Assembly (NCBI GenBank): GCA_964538225.1
Contig: CAZIDW010000038.1
Location: 1 to 12,200, forward strand
From: JAFGCR01 sp964538225
Lineage (GTDB): Bacteria; Patescibacteriota; Gracilibacteria; UM-FILTER-43-11
DNA length: 12,200 bases
Reading direction: 5' to 3'
Below are positions 1 through 6,452 of this stretch, piece by piece. Made by a program: the position numbers and the translations under genes. The first letter of the stretch is position 1; each line of letters opens with the position of its first letter. Under the pieces are notes generated by a model. The model was not told the origin of the DNA and searched no databases. It saw nothing but the letters and a program-made list of their open reading frames with translations.

Positions 1-63
1 TTTAATCCTTCATGTTCGGGTTTAAAAATTTATTGAAAAATTAAAATTTAGAAATCATTTGGA

Positions 64-75
64 AATTGATCAATT
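64..75. promoter_or_regulatory. 12-bp perfect palindrome upstream of rel
   Basis: AATTGATCAATT is a perfect palindrome in an AT-rich stretch (1-120) about 28 bp upstream of the predicted rel -35 box. It could be a regulator site. In such AT-rich DNA a 12-bp palindrome may also arise by chance, so this is a suggestion only. I see no gene in 1-171. Confidence 0.25.
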
Positions 76-83
76 GGAATGAA

Positions 84-131
84 TTGGACATTTCAACAAA
101 ATTTGTCCAACTGATAAAAAGGTGCTACGAT
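84..131 (+). promoter_or_regulatory. Predicted rel promoter with overlapping dyad
   Basis: The -35-like TTGTCC (103-108) is followed after 17 bp by TACGAT (126-131), preceded by TG at 123-124, an extended -10. The inferred start point near 138 leaves a leader of about 33 nt before the ATG at 172. An inverted repeat, TTGGACA (84-90) and TGTCCAA (104-110), covers the -35 box, as expected of an operator. No Shine-Dalgarno is present; the leader instead holds TCCTCCTCTT (139-148), which resembles the 16S anti-Shine-Dalgarno itself. Confidence 0.5.
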
Positions 132-171
132 ATAAAAATCCTCCTCTTAATAAATTTCCGCCCGTTTTTTT

Positions 172-2343
172 ATGACCAAAAAAACCACCATCGACGGAAT
201 TATTAAAAAGGCAAAAGTTTATTTGCCCGCGTTGGATGAAGCGCGTGTGCGGAAAGCGTATGAGATCGCGGCGGAAGCCCATAAAGGCCAAAAACGTCTT
301 TCAGGCGAACCGTATGTCCAGCATCCGCTGGAAGTGGTGGACATTCTGCTGTCTATGCATCCGGATGAGGATTCCATCATCGCCGGTCTTCTGCATGACG
401 TGCTGGAGGACACGGATATGAAAATCGATGACCTGAAAAAAGAATTCGGGGACAGCGTGGTTCCGCTTTTGAAAGGGCTGGAAAAACTGCGGAAAATCTA
501 TTACCGGGGGCGGGAACGCCAGATCGAAAACCTGCGCAAGATGTTCCTGGCCATGGCCAAAGACATCCGCGTCATCCTGATTAAACTGGCGGATCGCCTG
601 CACAACATGCGGACGCTCCAGTATCTGGACAAGTCGGATAAGCGGACGCGCATCGCCGAAGAAACGCTGACAATTTATTCCCCCATCGCTTCCCGGTTAG
701 GTATCTACCGGATTAAAAACGAGCTGGACACACTGGCGTTCAAACACTTGCATCCCAAAGAATATAAACAGGTCCATCAGGAGCTGGATAAACTGACCGG
801 CCTCCAGAAAAACATCATTAAAAACAGCAAAGCCGTCCTTTCCAAAGCGCTTAAGGAAGTCAGGCTGGAAGTCTCTATGGAGGGGCGCATCAAGAACCCT
901 TACAGCATCTACAAAAAACTCAAAAAAAAGGGGAAAAACTATGTGGGGGAGCTGTATGACATCTTCGCCCTGCGGATTATTGTGGATACCGAATCGCAAT
1001 GTTACCAGGCGCTGGGGGTCATCCATAAGCACTGGACGCCGCTTTCCCGGCGTTTTAAGGATTACATCGCGGTGCCGAAAAACAACGGCTACCAGAGCCT
1101 GCACACCACCCTCATCGGCCTGTGCCCCAAACTGCACAACCAGCCTCTGGAAGTGCAGATCCGCACGCACGAGATGAACCAGGTGGCCAAATACGGGATC
1201 GCGGCCCACTGGAATTACAAAGACGCGGGCTCCAGCAGTATCAACGAGCAAAAACTGAACTGGATACAGAGCCTGGTGGAACTGCATGAAAACCTGAAAA
1301 GCAATTCGGAATTCATCGAAACCCTGAGCGTGGATATCTTCCATGACCGCATCTTTGTGCTGACGCCAAAGGGAGACGTGCTGGACCTGCCGTATAACGC
1401 GACGCCGGTGGACTTCGCCTACACCATCCACAGCAATGTCGGCCATTCCTGCAAGGGGGCTAAAGCAGACGGGCGTATCGTGCCGCTGGATTATAAACTG
1501 AGAAACGGGCAGATTGTGGAAATCCTTACCAGCAACGCGGAACAGCCGAATCGCTACTGGCTTTCCTTTGTGGTCACTTCCCATGCCAAATCCCGCATCA
1601 AGCAATGGTTCAATAATCAGGACCGTGAAAAACTCCTGCGGATGGGCAAAGAGACGATCAACAAAAAACTCAAGCAGTTCAACAAGCCGCTTTTAGACCC
1701 GAACCTGAGCCTGTTTAAGACTTATGAAGGGGAACGGCTGTCTGTCCGTGAACGCGAAAAAGTAATCGAACGGGTCGGCAACGGGTCGCTGAACGCCCTG
1801 GACGTGATTAAAAAAGTCCTGCCGATGGACCAGCTGATGAAACGCGCGTCACAAGCGTCTATGGCGCATGAAGTGCTTTCCGAAAGTATTAACTTTGAAG
1901 AAGAACCCGAAGTGCTGATCACCGGGGAGCGGGGGCACAAAACTCAGATGGCCTCATGCTGTACGCCCAAGCAGGAGGATCCGATTGTCGGCTATATCAC
2001 CCGGGGGCGGGGAGTCACCATCCATAAACAGGACTGCAAGGTTTTAAAAGGGCTTGAACCCGACCGTTTCATCAAAACGTCATGGAGCACACAACGGGCG
2101 CCCGAATACACCGCCAAGCTCCGTCTGGACCGCCGGTCGCGCATCGGCTTACTGCGGGACGTGGCCAATGTGTTCGCTGAAAACGAACTGCCCATCCTGG
2201 ACATCAAAAACATACGCGAGGAAGGCACGGATATGGGTTATATGATTATCGAGGCCAGCCTGGACAGCCTGGAGACACTGAGCAAAGTCATCCACCAGCT
2301 GGAAGGCATTCCGGGAATTTTTTCGGTGAAAGAAATCGATTAG
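172..2343 (+). CDS. rel: Bifunctional (p)ppGpp synthetase/hydrolase (RelA/SpoT family)
   Basis: This cytosolic stringent-response enzyme makes and degrades (p)ppGpp. At 723 residues it is full length for a long RelA/SpoT homologue. The N-terminal HD hydrolase (about 25-190) keeps H51, the H75-D76 pair in LLHDVLEDTD, and D141/N145 in LADRLHNMRT, so hydrolysis should be active. The synthetase (about 235-350) has YDIFALR with D263, GYQSLHTT and E328 in EVQIRT. RFKD at 294-297 is the charged motif typical of bifunctional Rel rather than synthetase-only RelA (EXDD). A TGS domain (387-453), a Cys-containing zinc-finger-like region with CC at 596-597 and C622, and a C-terminal ACT domain (about 648-723) follow. 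The gene stands alone on the plus strand and converges on tig. The start follows a good promoter but has no Shine-Dalgarno. Confidence 0.97.
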   Translation: MTKKTTIDGIIKKAKVYLPALDEARVRKAYEIAAEAHKGQKRLSGEPYVQHPLEVVDILLSMHPDEDSIIAGLLHDVLEDTDMKIDDLKKEFGDSVVPLLKGLEKLRKIYYRGRERQIENLRKMFLAMAKDIRVILIKLADRLHNMRTLQYLDKSDKRTRIAEETLTIYSPIASRLGIYRIKNELDTLAFKHLHPKEYKQVHQELDKLTGLQKNIIKNSKAVLSKALKEVRLEVSMEGRIKNPYSIYKKLKKKGKNYVGELYDIFALRIIVDTESQCYQALGVIHKHWTPLSRRFKDYIAVPKNNGYQSLHTTLIGLCPKLHNQPLEVQIRTHEMNQVAKYGIAAHWNYKDAGSSSINEQKLNWIQSLVELHENLKSNSEFIETLSVDIFHDRIFVLTPKGDVLDLPYNATPVDFAYTIHSNVGHSCKGAKADGRIVPLDYKLRNGQIVEILTSNAEQPNRYWLSFVVTSHAKSRIKQWFNNQDREKLLRMGKETINKKLKQFNKPLLDPNLSLFKTYEGERLSVREREKVIERVGNGSLNALDVIKKVLPMDQLMKRASQASMAHEVLSESINFEEEPEVLITGERGHKTQMASCCTPKQEDPIVGYITRGRGVTIHKQDCKVLKGLEPDRFIKTSWSTQRAPEYTAKLRLDRRSRIGLLRDVANVFAENELPILDIKNIREEGTDMGYMIIEASLDSLETLSKVIHQLEGIPGIFSVKEID

Positions 2344-2441
2344 TTCCGAAAACCTTTCCAAAAGGTTTTCGGCCTTTCCAAACAAGTGTCTTCGCCTTCC
2401 AGAAAGCTCACTAAACTTCGCCCCGACTAACTTTGGGGCCC
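2340..2441 (+). repeat. 102-bp direct repeat, copy 1
   Basis: This segment is identical base for base, by eye, to 2501-2602. It starts at the rel stop codon and contains a perfect hairpin (12-bp stem, 2346-2357 with 2361-2372, CCA loop) plus the left half of a GC-rich hairpin. The spacer between copies is 59 bp (2442-2500). Perfect identity implies a recent duplication or active conversion. I see no protein in it. Confidence 0.9.
2346..2372. terminator. 12-bp-stem hairpin at the end of rel
   Basis: CCGAAAACCTTT pairs perfectly with AAAGGTTTTCGG across a CCA loop, starting 3 bp after the rel stop. There is no long T run on either side, so it is not a textbook Rho-independent terminator. A role in stopping transcription or protecting the 3' end is inferred from its placement between convergent genes. 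The same hairpin recurs at 2507-2533. Confidence 0.5.
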
Positions 2442-2466
2442 TCAAGACCCAAAGCGGTGTCGGGGC
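2420..2466. repeat. Nested GC-rich stem-loop between the repeat copies
   Basis: The outer arms GCCCCGAC (2420-2427) and GTCGGGGC (2459-2466) enclose inner arms CTTTGGG (2431-2437) and CCCAAAG (2448-2454). The left half lies in repeat copy 1 and the right half in the spacer. Copy 2 keeps only the left half and then runs into the tig end, so it appears truncated relative to the complete fold. Confidence 0.5.
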
Positions 2467-2500
2467 TACGTGCGTTCATTTTCCTGCAGGCTCACCTATT

Positions 2501-2602
2501 TTAGTTCCGAAAACCTTTCCAAAAGGTTTTCGGCCTTTCCAAACAAGTGTCTTCGCCTTCCAGAAAGCTCACTAAACTTCGCCCCGACTAACTTTGGGGC
2601 CC
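2501..2602 (+). repeat. 102-bp direct repeat, copy 2
   Basis: This is the second identical copy, offset 161 bp from copy 1. It ends 9 bp before the tig stop codon (2612-2614, minus strand). Its hairpin at 2507-2533 lies just downstream of tig, so each of the two convergent genes has one copy of the hairpin at its 3' side. This layout fits a shared terminator-like function, but it also fits a mobile or dispersed repeat landing beside gene ends. Confidence 0.9.
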
Positions 2603-2611
2603 AAAAGGGAT

Positions 2612-3901
2612 TCAGCCAGAAAGCATATCAATCAATTTATCGGCGGCCATGTTGTGGCGGATGTTCCGGCGGGCATTCGCGTCTTTTTCGAAATGTTCGC
2701 GCACGGTCTTCTGCTGTTCTTCCGGATACTGGCCGATGATCTCCTCGACCTTTTTATCCACTGTTTCTTCATCCACTTTCAGGTCCGCGTCTTTGATGAT
2801 GTGCTGGACGCCCAAACGGGCCAACACCCGCTCTTCCGCCGCTTTGCTGTGGTCTTTTTTAAAATCCTCCTCACTTTTTTTGATGTGTGTCAGGTACTGC
2901 TGCCAGTCCAGCCCCTGCTGCTGGACGCGCCGTTTCTGCTCCTCGAGCATCATGCCGAGTTCCTGGTCGATGAGCGCCTCGGGGAGGTCGGCTTTGGTGA
3001 TCTTGATGATCTCTGAGACCACGGCGCTGTCGTGCTCCTGGCGGTTGCGGTTTTCCATTTCTTTTTTTAAATCCTCTTCCACGAGTTTTTTGAAGTCATC
3101 AATACTTTGCTTTTTGCCAGTGACCTTTTCTATCATAGCTTCAGTCAATTCCTGTTCTTTTTTTTCTTCCAGGCGGTTTAAGGTGACTTTGAATTTGACC
3201 TTTTTCCCCTGCATGGCCTGCGCGTGGTAATCTTTGGGGAAAGTGACGTCGAATTCCTTGGTCTCGCCCTTTTTCATGCCCATGATCGCCTCTTCGAACC
3301 CGGGCACCATGGTATTGGAGCCGAGGACGATGGGGTGGTTTTTGCTGGCGGTGTTGGGAATGGGCTCGCCTTGTTCATCGAACCCCTCAAAAGCCACTTC
3401 CGCCCGGTCGCCTTCTTTGGCGGGCCGATCCACATCGTTCCATTCCGCGTAACGCTCCATAATCATGTTGACGGTGCCGTCGATATTCTTCTGTTCGACT
3501 TTTACCGGCTTGCGAGGGACTTTGATTTTTTTGTAATCCCCCATTTCCACTTCCGGCAGTATCGCGACGGTGGCCGTATACACCAGTTCATCGCCTTCTT
3601 TATCCACCGGGGATTTGAGCTCGACTTTGGGCTGGGCGATGACCTGCAGGTTGTTTTCTTTGGCGGCCTGCGCGTATGTCTGGGGGAGCACATGGTCCAG
3701 CGTAGCCGCCCTGATGGTGTCCGCGTCCACATTCTGGCGAACGACATCTTCCGGGATATTCCCGGACCGGAAACCGGAGACTTTTACTTTTTGACCAATT
3801 TCTTCCAGCGCCTTTTTTTCGGACTCCCGGTACGTTTCATACGGCACGGTAATGGTGAGCTGGACTTCGGATTTGGGTAGTTTTTTAATATCGACTTTCA
3901 T
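2612..3901 (-). CDS. tig: Trigger factor, ribosome-associated chaperone/PPIase
   Basis: Trigger factor binds the ribosomal exit tunnel and helps nascent chains fold. The 429-residue length is normal for the family. The N-terminal ribosome-binding domain (1 to about 115) has the signature loop as GFRSGNIP at 43-50; E. coli has GFRKGKVP at the same positions, so two lysines are changed (K46S, K48N). An FKBP-like prolyl isomerase domain spans about 155-245 (EGFDEQGEP, then MVPGFEEAIMGMKKGE). The C-terminal helical chaperone arms fill about 250-429, with a typical DKLIDMLSG end. The gene is 90 bp downstream of the TPR lipoprotein gene and may have its own promoter. The start has no clear Shine-Dalgarno. 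It ends in TGA, which supports the standard code. Confidence 0.97.
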   Translation of the reverse strand: MKVDIKKLPKSEVQLTITVPYETYRESEKKALEEIGQKVKVSGFRSGNIPEDVVRQNVDADTIRAATLDHVLPQTYAQAAKENNLQVIAQPKVELKSPVDKEGDELVYTATVAILPEVEMGDYKKIKVPRKPVKVEQKNIDGTVNMIMERYAEWNDVDRPAKEGDRAEVAFEGFDEQGEPIPNTASKNHPIVLGSNTMVPGFEEAIMGMKKGETKEFDVTFPKDYHAQAMQGKKVKFKVTLNRLEEKKEQELTEAMIEKVTGKKQSIDDFKKLVEEDLKKEMENRNRQEHDSAVVSEIIKITKADLPEALIDQELGMMLEEQKRRVQQQGLDWQQYLTHIKKSEEDFKKDHSKAAEERVLARLGVQHIIKDADLKVDEETVDKKVEEIIGQYPEEQQKTVREHFEKDANARRNIRHNMAADKLIDMLSG

Positions 3902-3959
3902 AATTCAAAAAAGTTTACAAATTAAGATGACCTTCCGAAAATGAACGGACGGTATGAAC

Positions 3960-3988
3960 ACTGTACAGCACAATACGCGAAATGTGAA
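3960..3988 (-). promoter_or_regulatory. Predicted tig promoter
   Basis: On the minus strand TTCACA (3983-3988) is followed after exactly 17 bp by TACAGT (3960-3965). These match the housekeeping consensus at 5 of 6 and 4 of 6 positions. The leader to the tig ATG would be about 50 nt. This would let tig be expressed separately from the two upstream exported-protein genes. Confidence 0.4.
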
Positions 3989-3991
3989 CGG

Positions 3992-4540
3992 TTAATCCGC
4001 TTTTTCTTCCGCGCGCAGGTCTTTAATGGCCTGCTGGGTCTGATTGTCGGTCCTCTGGGTGGCCAATTGCCACACATTAAAGTATTTTTCCGCGTTTTTG
4101 CGGTCTTTGGCTTTAATGTAGACCCAGGTGATGTCGTAATAGTATTTAGGTTCCTGGAATTCTTCAGCTATATACAGATACTGGTTCACCGCGTCTTCAT
4201 ACTTGCCCGCCTTTTCGTACAGCCGGCCGATATTGTGTTCAACAGCCTGGGAGCGCGTGTAGATCTTTTTGGCTTTTTCATACGTATCCAGCGCGTCGCC
4301 CAGTTTGCCGAGCTTTTCGTACGCCCGCGCCAGCTCCACCCAAAACGGGATGGGCGGTTCGGGGGTGTTGAAGATCTCGTCGGGTTCGTAATGTTTGATC
4401 CTGTCCGCGTATTCCGCGACCGTGGCTTCGGCCTGCTGGCGTTCCTCGTCGGTCAGGTCGACTTTTACCGTCCAGCCCGACTGAATACAGCCCGCCAGAA
4501 ACAACGTTGCCAAAAACAGGGAAATGAACTTTTTAAACAT
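3992..4540 (-). CDS. TPR-repeat lipoprotein, function unknown
   Basis: This 182-residue exported protein starts with a short lipoprotein signal, MFKKFISLFLATLFLAGC, with a lipobox ending at C18. I chose the ATG at 4540 because it places the lipobox correctly; the frame extends upstream to a TTG at 4582, which would spoil the signal. After a short linker come two clear tetratricopeptide repeats (about 66-99, ARAYEKLGKLGDALDTYEKA; about 100-133, GRLYEKAGKYEDAVNQYLYI) and a third, weaker one to about 165. TPRs are protein-docking modules, so it probably scaffolds an envelope complex. The gene lies 44 bp after the Fn3-like gene and 90 bp before tig. There is no Shine-Dalgarno; the leader instead carries AACCTCCTTTT. 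The partner cannot be named. Confidence 0.85.
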   Translation of the reverse strand: MFKKFISLFLATLFLAGCIQSGWTVKVDLTDEERQQAEATVAEYADRIKHYEPDEIFNTPEPPIPFWVELARAYEKLGKLGDALDTYEKAKKIYTRSQAVEHNIGRLYEKAGKYEDAVNQYLYIAEEFQEPKYYYDITWVYIKAKDRKNAEKYFNVWQLATQRTDNQTQQAIKDLRAEEKAD

Positions 4541-4584
4541 GTGTTTAGGCTTAACAGTTAAAAGGAGGTTAGACTTTACCAAAT

Positions 4585-5748
4585 CTATTCATCCCTTTCA
4601 AGAAAATAATGAGCGCGAGTCAGGGATTTTTCCAGCGCCGCGCAGGTCTTATCCGGTGTTTCCGCTTCCACGCATTTTTGCTGGTAACGCTGTTCCGGCC
4701 ACCGGATGCGGATGCCCATCAGGTACAGGTCGCGGTCGGACAGGCTGGCATCCACATCAGAAAGGCCCAGCACTTCCTGCGCGTAGACCAGGTTGATCTT
4801 AGCCCACAGGCACTGGCTGTCATCCCGCTGGCATTTAATAGCATGGCGGACTTTGTAATAATGGTACAGGTCGTGCAGGCGGTCGATTTGATCCGGCGTG
4901 AGATTGTGTTCCTCGTCCGCGGGTTCTTCTTCCGGCTCTTCTTCGGCCGGTTCTTCGGGTTCCGGGGGTTCCGCCACGGTTTCATAAAGAAGCGGTTCGC
5001 CCTTGTTCCGTGCGTCAAGCGTATAAAAACGGTACGTAAGCTCATCCCCTTCCCGGATGTCGTCATCCGTGTATTCCGTGTAGGTGCGCCGGTCAAAAAG
5101 GATGATATCCTGCGTAAACCCATCCCGTATCCGTTCACGTTCCAGCGTCACGCCCGAAAAATCCCAGTCCGGCGGGTTCTGCCAGGTAAAGGTGACGGAG
5201 TTTAAATCTTCGGACAGCTCGGCGGCTAAATGCTGGACAGGATAAGGGGAGGTCTGGTCGGTGACCGCGGCGGTATCGGTGACTTTGTAAGCGGTCAGGT
5301 CGGTGGTCTCATAAGAAAGGTCGCCGTCCAGATCCAGATACAAAAAGCGCGAACCGAACGCGCGGTCGTAGGCGCGCATCTTGGCGCCGGGCAGGCGGAC
5401 GGTTTCGTCTGCCGCGAAATCCTCCAGCACCGGAATGGTCATCACGCGGTAACTGTCATCGTATTCAGGGGTGATTTCGGCCGCTATTTTACCATTATCC
5501 ACCGCCGTACCGCTGGCCGTGATCACATCCACTGCTTCCCACAATACGCGATTGTTTTCATCGATGATGATGTTCATGCCGTGTTCGGCCGTAATTTCAC
5601 CATCCGCCTCTGCCGTGATGTTCATGGGGGTCAGTTCCCGCACCTGGTTTAAAGCCAATTGGTTATTGGCCTCAGAGACCATCAGGGCCGCCAGGGCATT
5701 GGCCGGCAGAAATAAAAGGATTGCTAAAGTGGTGAGTGTTTTTTTCAT
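4585..5748 (-). CDS. Secreted protein with Fn3-like domain, acidic linker and Cys-containing C-terminus
   Basis: I do not recognise a named family. The 387-residue protein begins MKKTLTTLAILLFLPANALA, a clean Sec signal with cleavage near A20; the frame is open 32 codons further upstream, but that extension would bury the signal, so I start at 5748. Residues about 21-165 look like beta-sandwich. Residues about 168-258 resemble a fibronectin type III fold (VTFTWQNPPDWDFSGV, then EGDELTYRFYTLD). A Pro/Glu linker follows (about 260-280). The C-terminal helical part (282-387) carries a CX6C (C306, C313) and a CX9C (C359, C369), the only cysteines, possibly two disulfides. It starts 28 bp after the transposase gene and is followed by the TPR lipoprotein gene, so the two exported proteins probably work together. 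No convincing promoter or ribosome site was found. Confidence 0.75.
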   Translation of the reverse strand: MKKTLTTLAILLFLPANALAALMVSEANNQLALNQVRELTPMNITAEADGEITAEHGMNIIIDENNRVLWEAVDVITASGTAVDNGKIAAEITPEYDDSYRVMTIPVLEDFAADETVRLPGAKMRAYDRAFGSRFLYLDLDGDLSYETTDLTAYKVTDTAAVTDQTSPYPVQHLAAELSEDLNSVTFTWQNPPDWDFSGVTLERERIRDGFTQDIILFDRRTYTEYTDDDIREGDELTYRFYTLDARNKGEPLLYETVAEPPEPEEPAEEEPEEEPADEEHNLTPDQIDRLHDLYHYYKVRHAIKCQRDDSQCLWAKINLVYAQEVLGLSDVDASLSDRDLYLMGIRIRWPEQRYQQKCVEAETPDKTCAALEKSLTRAHYFLERDE

Positions 5749-5776
5749 GATTTGATTATTTAAAGGCTTGTTTATT

Positions 5777-6328
5777 TTACCACGGCTCGAGTCCGGACTC
5801 CAGTAGCCCTTCAAAATTATTAAAACTCTTATCATAATCATCAACAGTAATTAGATCTGAGTCCGGACTCGCATATAAATATGAATTTAAAGATGTATAA
5901 GGCCAATCTTGATCGGATGCGATATTATGGTGACTCGGCTGGCGATGGATATAATGCAATAATTGGATTAAATATTCTTCATCATAGACGGGTTTGGCGC
6001 TAAAGCGTCCCTGAAAAACAGGGCCGATTTTGTCATATTTGGATTTAAAATACATAGCATGCGATTGCTGTAATTTAAGCAAAAAAGAAGAAATGGCATT
6101 AAGGGGAGTCCGGACTTGATCCCCAAATGCTTTAATGAGCATATGAAAATGATTTGGCAACAATGCCCATGCAAATATTTTTATATTATATTTTTTTCTA
6201 TATTCATTTGCCTTGTACCAAAACCGCTCATAATCTTTTCCTCGCAAAAAAATATTTTCCTTTTTAATGCCTCTGTTATAGACGTGATAAAATTGTTCAT
6301 TTATAAGCTCTGTTTTTCTTGATGGCAT
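5777..6328 (-). CDS. REP-associated tyrosine transposase (RAYT, Y1/IS200-like HUH enzyme)
   Basis: This 183-residue protein belongs to the Y1 transposase superfamily, which cuts single-stranded DNA at hairpins through a phosphotyrosine bond. The HUH metal site is H60-F61-H62 in WALLPNHFHMLIK. The domesticated RAYT branch is shown by GPVFQGRFSAKPVYDEEYL and YIHRQP (about 101-131), matching the usual Q-x-RF and YIHxNP blocks, and by DWPYTSLNSY (141-150). The nucleophile should be Y119 or Y126. The frame is intact, so the enzyme may be active. Its DNA is visibly more AT-rich than its neighbours, a sign of transfer. The gene contains three copies of the palindrome that forms the hairpin just upstream. 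It has its own promoter and no Shine-Dalgarno. Confidence 0.92.
   Translation of the reverse strand: MPSRKTELINEQFYHVYNRGIKKENIFLRGKDYERFWYKANEYRKKYNIKIFAWALLPNHFHMLIKAFGDQVRTPLNAISSFLLKLQQSHAMYFKSKYDKIGPVFQGRFSAKPVYDEEYLIQLLHYIHRQPSHHNIASDQDWPYTSLNSYLYASPDSDLITVDDYDKSFNNFEGLLESGLEPW
5789..5800. repeat. GAGTCCGGACTC palindrome inside RAYT, copy 1
   Basis: This perfect 12-bp palindrome lies 9 bp before the RAYT stop codon. On the coding strand it is read as GAG-TCC-GGA-CTC, giving Glu-Ser-Gly-Leu (residues 177-180). Confidence 0.9.
5859..5870. repeat. GAGTCCGGACTC palindrome inside RAYT, copy 2
   Basis: This is the same perfect 12-bp palindrome, but read in another frame: AGT-CCG-GAC-TC gives Ser-Pro-Asp-Ser (residues 154-157). 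The changed frame argues that the DNA sequence rather than the protein sequence is repeated. Confidence 0.9.
6106..6117. repeat. GAGTCCGGACTT palindrome inside RAYT, copy 3
   Basis: The core AGTCCGGACT (6107-6116) is palindromic, with one end base different from copies 1 and 2. It is read in the third frame as GTC-CGG-ACT, giving Val-Arg-Thr (residues 72-74), just after the HUH motif. Confidence 0.88.
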
Positions 6329-6358
6329 ACTACTAATTCGTTTAAATGCTAGGAATAT

Positions 6359-6387
6359 AATTTAGGTAAACATTTGTTTACTGTCAA
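6359..6387 (-). promoter_or_regulatory. RAYT promoter with operator-like dyad in the spacer
   Basis: On the minus strand a consensus -35, TTGACA (6382-6387), is followed after exactly 17 bp by TAAATT (6359-6364). The spacer holds a perfect inverted repeat, GTAAACA (6366-6372) and TGTTTAC (6375-6381), filling nearly all of it. A dimeric repressor bound there would block RNA polymerase. The leader to the ATG at 6328 is about 24 nt. Confidence 0.65.
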
Positions 6388-6407
6388 TACTTAATTGTAA
6401 TATGCCC

Positions 6408-6440
6408 AAGTCCGGACTCCGCAACGCGGAGTCCGGACTT
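6408..6440. repeat. REP-like hairpin made of two AGTCCGGACT palindromes
   Basis: A perfect 15-bp stem (6408-6422 with 6426-6440) with loop AAC lies 80 bp upstream of the RAYT start. Each arm contains the core AGTCCGGACT, itself a palindrome. RAYT enzymes act on REP hairpins near their genes, so this is the likely substrate. The tetranucleotide usually found beside REPs (GTAG or GGAG type) is not evident; TTACTTAC follows on the plus strand. Confidence 0.8.
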
Positions 6441-6452
6441 TACTTACATACC

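Noticed and set aside
697..1605. 302-codon open frame on the minus strand inside rel
   Set aside because: It lies wholly opposite a strongly conserved RelA/SpoT gene, has no domain I recognise, and has the composition of an antisense shadow.
3224..3880. 218-codon plus-strand open frame opposite tig, and similar ones opposite the other minus-strand genes
   Set aside because: The residues are His/Phe/Gly-rich in the manner of reverse-complement shadows, and the opposite strand encodes a certain trigger factor.
3952..3976. Possible dyad GTAT...ATAC around CTGTACAG upstream of tig
   Set aside because: The outer arms are not centred on the inner palindrome, so there is no true dyad beyond 8 bp.
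4563..4568. AGGAGG on the plus strand, a perfect Shine-Dalgarno
   Set aside because: No start codon follows at a usable distance, and the plus-strand frames here are shadows of the Fn3-like and TPR genes.
5789..6440. AGTCCGGACT repeats considered as a CRISPR array or an RNase P RNA fragment (which contains a similar AAGTCCGG word)
   Set aside because: The copies are irregularly spaced, mostly inside a coding gene, palindromic and without uniform spacers; no RNase P core structure surrounds them.
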